From contig JAISWN010000258.1 of the NCBI GenBank assembly GCA_031271075.1, forward strand, positions 1 through 17,709: a stretch of DNA of 17,709 nucleotides, given 5' to 3'. Each line of letters starts with the position of its first letter. Position 1 is the stretch's first letter. Shown here one piece after another: positions 13,418 to 17,709 of this stretch. This stretch comes from Treponema sp. GTDB lineage: Bacteria; Spirochaetota; Spirochaetia; Treponematales; Breznakiellaceae. The translations under genes and the position numbers were made by a program. Under the pieces are notes generated by a model. That model was not told the DNA's origin. It made no database searches and saw only the letters and a list, made by a program, of their open reading frames with translations.

Positions 13418-15847
13418 ATGAAGAGAAAGAGTCTGCTTTTTGGTTTACTGGCGGTACTGTCCGCCGTATTGATCTTTACCGGCTGCGTGAACCCCGCCGA
13501 CGGGTCGGACGGTGCGCCGGGGGTGGGGACGGAAGGACCGGATGGCAAGAACATCGGGTTTGTTAACACCACATCGGTTACTGCCGCGGAACTCAAGGCC
13601 CTTTTCGAGACTGCGCTTGTTGATGTTGTAACACTGGGTACCGTGGTAGAAAAGGTTGACGGCGAAATTCCTTCGGGAAAGAAGCTCATTGTGACGGGCC
13701 CCGATACGGCGGTTAAGAACGGCGAGTCCCTTGAGATCAAGGCCGACGGTACGCTTGCGATCTTCGGTGGCGCGAAGCTGAACGCCAGTTATACCAGTAC
13801 GGTGGGTTATGTGAAAGGCTCGGCGGCGGGGATTACGGGGGAAGGCGTTATCGTGCTGCCCTTTGTGGACGGCGGGACGCTTCCTGAAGGCGGCATCAGC
13901 TACACGGCGGACATAGAGGCGAAAAAGGCTGTCGGCTCGTACAACGACGGTGACAGTACTCCCGCAGGCCCGCTTGACAACGCCGGCATCGTGAAGATCT
14001 TTGGTCTGACGGAGGGCCCCGACAGCCTCACGGTGGCCGACATTACCGGCCTTACCAAGGCCGCGGTTCCGTCTGGGAAGACGCTGACGCTTACGGGCAC
14101 GGCCAACACGTTCACGGGGGCGCTTGACCTTGCATTGGGCGGGGACCTTATCGTGGACGGGACACTGGCAACCACCGGCACATTCGAGATTAAGGCAAAC
14201 GGCACAGACAGCAACATCACCATCAACGGGAAGCTGGATCTGGGCGCAACCGGTACGATTGCCGGAAAGATTACCAACAACGGCGTTATCTCATCGGCGG
14301 CGACGACAAACACCGTGCTGATGCCGCTAATCACCACCCCTGTGGGAAGCGGCAAGGTGGTGCTGTCCGGGGACGCCGGGAGTCCGCTTTCCGGCACGGC
14401 GGCGCTTACCCAGAATGTCGAGATTGCGGAGAACGGAACCCTGAAAGCGGCGGCCGTTGCCGCGCCGTTCTCCAACGACAAGACCATCACCATCGAGACG
14501 GACGGCACGCTTGATCTCGGCGAGGCGGTCGCTACTCTGTCGTTGACCGGCGTAACCATCAAAAACGACGGGGGGACCATCGCTACGACGACCACCTCGG
14601 ACAAGGCTTTGCAGGCCATTCTCAACGCGGGTGTGGGCGGCAACGTTACCTCAGATGGCGCAGTGGTGATCTCCACGGAAAACCCCTTGACCGCGTTTAC
14701 CGTTCCGGCGGGCACGGAATTTACACATAAAACCGGCGCATTTCTCGGCGGCGCAGTGCCAATCGTGATTGAGGGTGATGCAACGTTTACCACGGGGACA
14801 TTCGCAAGCCAGACGGGGAAAGTTACCGTCAACGGCACGGCAACGTTCACCGTGGGCACCTTTGAGGGCTTGGTTGGCGCGGCGAACCAAACGATTGTCG
14901 AAGTCGGCCCGAACGGGAACGCCACGTTTACGGCGGCTACCTTTAAGGCGTCGAACCAGACAGTCGGTAACATCGTGATTAACGGCACGGCATCATTCGG
15001 CGCGGCAGCGGCTCCCGGCGGCAACGTTACGGTGGGAGCATCCGGCGTGGTGAATATTGGTACCGCCGGCTCGCTCGCCGTCACGGGGACCAAGACGCTC
15101 ACGGTTGGTGGGTCCGCTAACAACGTGACGTTCACGAAGGCTACCGTCAAGGGGACGCTCACGGGCGAGACCGGGACGGTTACGATTGCGGATACCCAGA
15201 CCATCGTGCTTGTCGACACCGGTACTATCGTGGTTGCGGGGGAAGGAAAAGTCGATCTGGTTCACACCACGTTCGGCGCGGGCACCTACACGGCAGGTAA
15301 GGGCATCACCATTACCGCGGCGACAGCGGGCGACACCATCGTTACCGACAGTGTGGACAACGCCGCTACGAACAAACTTGCTGTCGGAGATCAGCTCGCA
15401 CTGGGCGAAAAGGCAGGAGCAAGCACTACCGCGGCAACGTACACCTTCAAGAAGGGTGGCGATAACAAAGTGGTGCTGAACGCGGCAGAAAACACCATCA
15501 CCATCCCCGCCGACAGTGGAAACACCGGTGCGCAGGTCGAGGTATCCGCCGCGGCGGGCATCACGCTTGGCGACGGGTCGATCCTGCTGGGCCGCGCAAC
15601 AGCAGGCGGCGCGGGCAGCCTGAAGTTTGCGTCAGGCGCGACAATCGGGACGTTTACGGAAGAGACCAATTCTAAATTAGCGACGAGCGGTAACTTTACG
15701 GACGGTGATAATGAGTCCGCGAAAGATGTACCGGTTGGTTCCGCTAATGACGATGGCGTCATCACCGCTGACACCAAGACCGTTTACGGCGCGAAAGATG
15801 GGACCGGGAACGCAACGATTGATAAAGACACGGATTTCACCGCCTAA
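13418..15847 (+). CDS. Large repetitive beta-rich lipoprotein with collagen-like tag
   Basis: An 809-residue protein. ATG 13418 is chosen because AAGGAGG precedes it and a signal peptide starts there; the open frame extends 15 codons upstream. Residues 1-22 are the signal peptide and IFTGC places the lipid anchor at Cys23. A short Gly-rich collagen-like run follows (DGSDGAPGVGTEGPDG). The rest is Gly, Thr, Ala and Val-rich repeated strand phrases, such as GDATFTTGTF, GTATFTVGTF and GNATFTAATF, as in a parallel beta-helix or adhesin-like passenger. I see no Cys after the anchor and no Trp. There is no autotransporter barrel. The lipobox region and post-anchor tag resemble the lipoprotein at 782-2029, but the bodies differ. 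It shares a structured leader with that gene and is followed by a XRE regulator. A surface-exposed structural or adhesive role is inferred. Confidence 0.82.
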   Translation: MKRKSLLFGLLAVLSAVLIFTGCVNPADGSDGAPGVGTEGPDGKNIGFVNTTSVTAAELKALFETALVDVVTLGTVVEKVDGEIPSGKKLIVTGPDTAVKNGESLEIKADGTLAIFGGAKLNASYTSTVGYVKGSAAGITGEGVIVLPFVDGGTLPEGGISYTADIEAKKAVGSYNDGDSTPAGPLDNAGIVKIFGLTEGPDSLTVADITGLTKAAVPSGKTLTLTGTANTFTGALDLALGGDLIVDGTLATTGTFEIKANGTDSNITINGKLDLGATGTIAGKITNNGVISSAATTNTVLMPLITTPVGSGKVVLSGDAGSPLSGTAALTQNVEIAENGTLKAAAVAAPFSNDKTITIETDGTLDLGEAVATLSLTGVTIKNDGGTIATTTTSDKALQAILNAGVGGNVTSDGAVVISTENPLTAFTVPAGTEFTHKTGAFLGGAVPIVIEGDATFTTGTFASQTGKVTVNGTATFTVGTFEGLVGAANQTIVEVGPNGNATFTAATFKASNQTVGNIVINGTASFGAAAAPGGNVTVGASGVVNIGTAGSLAVTGTKTLTVGGSANNVTFTKATVKGTLTGETGTVTIADTQTIVLVDTGTIVVAGEGKVDLVHTTFGAGTYTAGKGITITAATAGDTIVTDSVDNAATNKLAVGDQLALGEKAGASTTAATYTFKKGGDNKVVLNAAENTITIPADSGNTGAQVEVSAAAGITLGDGSILLGRATAGGAGSLKFASGATIGTFTEETNSKLATSGNFTDGDNESAKDVPVGSANDDGVITADTKTVYGAKDGTGNATIDKDTDFTA

Positions 15848-15889
15848 TTCGCATGTACCCCCGGCGCACATCACAGCCGGGTAAAGGCT

Positions 15890-15919
15890 AAGGCGGCGGA
15901 CTATCCGGTCCGCCGCCTT
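15890..15919 (+). terminator. Terminator-like hairpin after the second lipoprotein
   Basis: A 12-bp perfect stem, AAGGCGGCGGAC with GTCCGCCGCCTT, encloses a 6-base loop and is followed by a further T and then GCTT. The T tract is short, so it may attenuate rather than stop transcription into the XRE gene. A smaller CCCGGC/GCCGGG hairpin precedes it at about 15860-15881. Confidence 0.6.
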
Positions 15920-15953
15920 TGCTTGGCACCTTGTAAACACTTGGAATAACCCT

Positions 15954-16298
15954 ATGACCGGAGAGAATGTACGCGCCGCCTTAAGCAGTAACATAAGAAA
16001 ACTGCGGAACCGCCGCGACTGGACACAGACGGAACTTGCCAAACGGGCGAATATCTCGATGAATTTCTTAAGCGAGATAGAACGCTGCCATAAGTGGCCT
16101 TACCCGGAAACCCTGCAGAACCTCGCCGCGGCCCTTGGGGTGGAAGTCTTCGAATTCTTCAAACCCGAAGACGGCGGCCCCGACATCGAAACATATATAA
16201 ACCAATTTTCAAACCACATGGCCCTGGCCGTGGAAAAGTCGGTACGGGACACGGTCTTCAGCATCGCGCAACAGTACAGCCAGGCGCCTTTACCGTAA
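15954..16298 (+). CDS. XRE-family helix-turn-helix regulator (lipoprotein-associated, copy 2)
   Basis: A 114-residue protein from ATG 15954, with only a weak GGA 9 bases upstream. Residues 10-68 are a Cro/CI-type domain: LRNRRDWTQTELAKRANISMNFLSEIERC, then WPYPETLQNLAAALGVEVFEFF. Residues 70-114 form a short C-terminal tail (IETYINQFSNHMALAVEKSV) that may mediate dimerisation. It follows the large lipoprotein on the same strand, separated by a hairpin that may reduce read-through. By analogy with the first module it may regulate that lipoprotein. It is only modestly similar to the XRE protein at 2526, so recent duplication is not obvious. Confidence 0.82.
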   Translation: MTGENVRAALSSNIRKLRNRRDWTQTELAKRANISMNFLSEIERCHKWPYPETLQNLAAALGVEVFEFFKPEDGGPDIETYINQFSNHMALAVEKSVRDTVFSIAQQYSQAPLP

Positions 16299-16309
16299 AC
16301 ATCGTAACC

Positions 16310-16349
16310 CCAAGGCAAACCGCCAAGGCAATGCCAAGGCAAACCGCCA
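16310..16349 (+). repeat. 16-bp direct repeat after the second XRE gene
   Basis: CCAAGGCAAACCGCCA occurs at 16310-16325 and 16334-16349, with a partial copy (CCAAGGCAA) between them. It lies between the XRE stop and the methyltransferase promoter, at the point where base composition changes. Confidence 0.8.
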
Positions 16350-16354
16350 GTCCT

Positions 16355-16367
16355 CCGTGGTTAAATT
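16355..16367 (-). repeat. 13-bp repeat, right copy of inverted pair
   Basis: CCGTGGTTAAATT is the exact reverse complement of 13055-13067. It lies directly upstream of the methyltransferase promoter. Confidence 0.55.
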
Positions 16368-16376
16368 CCTTTAGAC

Positions 16377-16405
16377 TTGCAACAATATCGTATATAAGCT
16401 ATACT
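16377..16405 (+). promoter_or_regulatory. Sigma-70-type promoter of the adenine methyltransferase
   Basis: TTGCAA (16377-16382) and TATACT (16400-16405) are exactly 17 bases apart, 23 bases before the ATG at 16429. It is among the best promoter matches in the window. Confidence 0.65.
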
Positions 16406-16428
16406 AAACCTCATGAGAAGTGACGGCC

Positions 16429-17277
16429 ATGAATCCGGTATTGAAGTATAGGGGAGGGAAGTCAAGAGAAATCCCAAAATTCTTAAGCTATATTCCGAGC
16501 GACTATGAGCGGTATGTGGAGCCGTTCTTGGGCGGGGGAGCTGTATTTTTTTACCTGGAACCGGAAAATGCTATTTTAAATGATGTTAATGCCCGCCTTA
16601 TAACTTTTTATAAACAACTGCGGGACGAATATCCGGTAATGAGGAAGCAGTTAAATGCGTTGCAAAACAAATATGAAAAAAATCAAATCGCTTTTAAAAA
16701 GCTAAAATTAGAAAAGCCTGACGATACTGTTCCAAACGCCAATGAGGGTTTATATTATAAAATGCGTGATAAATATAATAAACCTGATGGCACATATCCG
16801 GAAGGGGTTGTCTATTTTTTTATCAATAAGACAGCTTATTCCGGCATGATACGGTATAATAGTAATGGTGAGTATAATGTTCCTTTTGGCAGGTATCCTA
16901 ATTTTAATACACAGCTTTTGACAGAACAACATAGCATGCTTTTGAAAAATGCGGAATTATATAATTTAGATTATGCAAGAATATTTGAAATGGCCGCGGA
17001 AAATGATTTTGTTTTCTTGGATCCTCCTTATGATTGTGTTTTTAACGATTATGGGAATATTGATATGATGAACGGCTTTGATGAAGAACAACATAAACGC
17101 TTAGCCGACGATTTCAAGAAATTGCAATGCCGTGCGTTAATGATTATAGGAAAAACACCGCTTACAGAAAAACTCTATAAAAATTATATTGTTGATGAAT
17201 ACTATAAAAATTATGCGGTGAACATAAAGAATAGATTCAATAATGACAGAATGCACATAATTGTCAAAAACCACTAA
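16429..17277 (+). CDS. D12-class DNA adenine N6-methyltransferase
   Basis: A 282-residue protein. ATG 16429 has GAGAAG 8 bases upstream; a GTG three codons earlier is the alternative. It transfers a methyl group from S-adenosylmethionine to adenine N6 in DNA. KYRGGKS (6-12) and EPFLGGGAVFF (31-41) form the AdoMet-binding motif I region, and DPPY (198-201) is the catalytic motif IV, an order typical of the Dam/D12 alpha class. FINKTAYSGMIRYNSNGEYNVPFG matches the conserved central region. The size suits an orphan or phage-type methylase. No restriction enzyme is visible, though the window ends soon after. The gene is clearly AT-rich against its GC-rich neighbours, suggesting transfer. The target sequence cannot be inferred with confidence. 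Confidence 0.92.
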   Translation: MNPVLKYRGGKSREIPKFLSYIPSDYERYVEPFLGGGAVFFYLEPENAILNDVNARLITFYKQLRDEYPVMRKQLNALQNKYEKNQIAFKKLKLEKPDDTVPNANEGLYYKMRDKYNKPDGTYPEGVVYFFINKTAYSGMIRYNSNGEYNVPFGRYPNFNTQLLTEQHSMLLKNAELYNLDYARIFEMAAENDFVFLDPPYDCVFNDYGNIDMMNGFDEEQHKRLADDFKKLQCRALMIIGKTPLTEKLYKNYIVDEYYKNYAVNIKNRFNNDRMHIIVKNH

Positions 17278-17283
17278 ATTAGA

Positions 17284-17544
17284 GTTGTTCGGAAACGGCA
17301 AGTTCAGCGCAAGCAGTACAATGAACAACAACCACTTAAAAAAGAATAGTTTCTTGGAAAAACAACAAGTCCTGCGAAAGACCCTCCGTATCCGATGCCG
17401 GCCCGAATAAGGAAACCGTAGGTTTCCAGGGCTGGCAAAATGTGGGTGGAGTGGAGCGTGGGAGGCGTCGGCAACTATGTTGCCGCGCCGACCTAGCGAA
17501 ACGGAACCCCAAGCCGCCTACCGGCCCGGTAAGGCCTGCAGGAC
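17284..17544 (+). ncRNA. Candidate structured non-coding RNA, family not recognised
   Basis: This interval holds no credible reading frame but many paired segments. A 5' hairpin pairs GTTGTTC (17284-17290) with GAACAAC (17323-17329). A closing stem pairs GTCCTGC (17369-17375) with GCAGGAC (17538-17544). Inside it are GCCGGCCC (17397) with GGGCTGGC (17429) topped by GGAAACC-GTA-GGTTTCC (17411-17427), CCCTCC (17382) with GGGAGG (17460), GGCAAC-TAT-GTTGCC (17470-17484), and TACCG-GCC-CGGTA (17519-17531). The core is GC-rich between AT-rich genes, and a terminator follows on the plus strand. It does not look like tmRNA, RNase P RNA, SRP RNA or 6S RNA. Omega/HEARO RNAs and retron RNAs were considered but no partner gene is seen. 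Confidence 0.5.
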
Positions 17545-17554
17545 AAAAAAGCGT

Positions 17555-17589
17555 AAACAGACCTTATACGAAGTTTTTGCCTGTTTTTT
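17555..17589. terminator. Bidirectional terminator between RNA candidate and PIN gene
   Basis: AAACAG (17555-17560) pairs with CTGTTT (17581-17586). Six T follow on the plus strand (17584-17589). On the minus strand six T follow after a 4-base gap (17550-17545). The loop is long (20 bases), so strength is uncertain. Confidence 0.5.
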
Positions 17590-17595
17590 CATTTT

Positions 17596-17709
17596 TTATT
17601 TTATATATTCATCAATAAATTTTCTTGGCTTCATTATCCTTGGCCTATCGACTGTTACTTCATCAAAATCTTTATCTCCTGTTATTAACAAATCTACATT
17701 TGATTCTAT
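17596..17709 (-). CDS. PIN-domain protein (VapC-like), C-terminal fragment cut by window edge
   Basis: The last 37 residues plus stop of a minus-strand gene. VDLLITGDKDFDEV followed by a basic stretch and KPRKFIDEYIK is the end of PIN_3-type ribonuclease domains, where the Asp residues of GDKDF contribute to the metal-binding acidic cluster. Many such proteins are toxins of type II toxin-antitoxin pairs, with the antitoxin gene directly upstream, which here would be beyond the window. It is AT-rich like the methyltransferase and ends convergently at a shared terminator. Confidence 0.72.
   Translation of the reverse strand: MESNVDLLITGDKDFDEVTVDRPRIMKPRKFIDEYIK

Noticed and set aside
13900..15219. 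A 439-residue open frame antisense to the large lipoprotein
   Set aside because: It mirrors the third-position bias of the sense gene, is a run of Val, Pro, Ala and Ser, and lacks a ribosome-binding site or family motifs. The sense gene has signal peptide, lipobox and leader.
17284..17544. RNA candidate considered as HEARO/omega RNA, retron RNA or group II intron
   Set aside because: Small resemblances such as an ACC-GTA-GGT loop are too short to count, and no IscB, reverse transcriptase or intron protein is in the window.

Overview
The window looks like chromosome from a host-associated spirochaete, most likely a Treponema of the termite-gut type. That is inference from gene content: a long-clade PPi-dependent phosphofructokinase, an archaeal-type UMP kinase, DUF4139 and TIG-domain envelope proteins, lipoproteins with loose spirochaetal lipoboxes, and small XRE regulators. 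The core is GC-rich. The right edge (about 16.4 to 17.7 kb) is visibly AT-rich and looks accessory.

Layout. (1) 1-606, minus: a truncated DUF3782-like coiled-coil protein followed by the start of an ASCH-domain protein, with their own promoter. (2) 691-2840: a collagen-like lipoprotein (minus) with an intrinsic terminator, a roughly 500-bp control region, and a divergent XRE regulator (plus). (3) 2903-12512: a tightly packed minus-strand run. In transcription order it is cysS, ECF sigma factor, zinc-finger anti-sigma factor, exported hypothetical, TIG/transglutaminase-like lipoprotein, UMP kinase, PPi-PFK and a DUF4139 (MuiA-like) exported protein; several neighbours overlap by 1-11 bases. 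(4) 12513-13417: a gene-poor block with short repeats, a C11 tract, hairpins and a degenerate repeat. (5) 13418-16298, plus: a second, much larger collagen-tagged lipoprotein followed by a second XRE regulator. (6) 16377-17709: a D12-class adenine methyltransferase with a good promoter, a GC-rich strongly folded region that may be a non-coding RNA, and the 3' end of a convergent PIN-domain gene.

How parts may work together. The sigma/anti-sigma pair is translationally coupled to two exported proteins, which suggests an envelope-sensing regulon. The most notable signal is outside the genes. The two collagen-tagged lipoproteins, about 11 kb apart on opposite strands, share a leader of the same design: an outer 8-9 bp stem, an inner 12-13 bp stem with compensatory base changes, a conserved loop, a following hairpin, and nearly identical ribosome-binding sites. 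Each also has an XRE regulator beside it. This looks like a duplicated lipoprotein/regulator/leader-RNA module. I could not match the leader to a riboswitch class I know.
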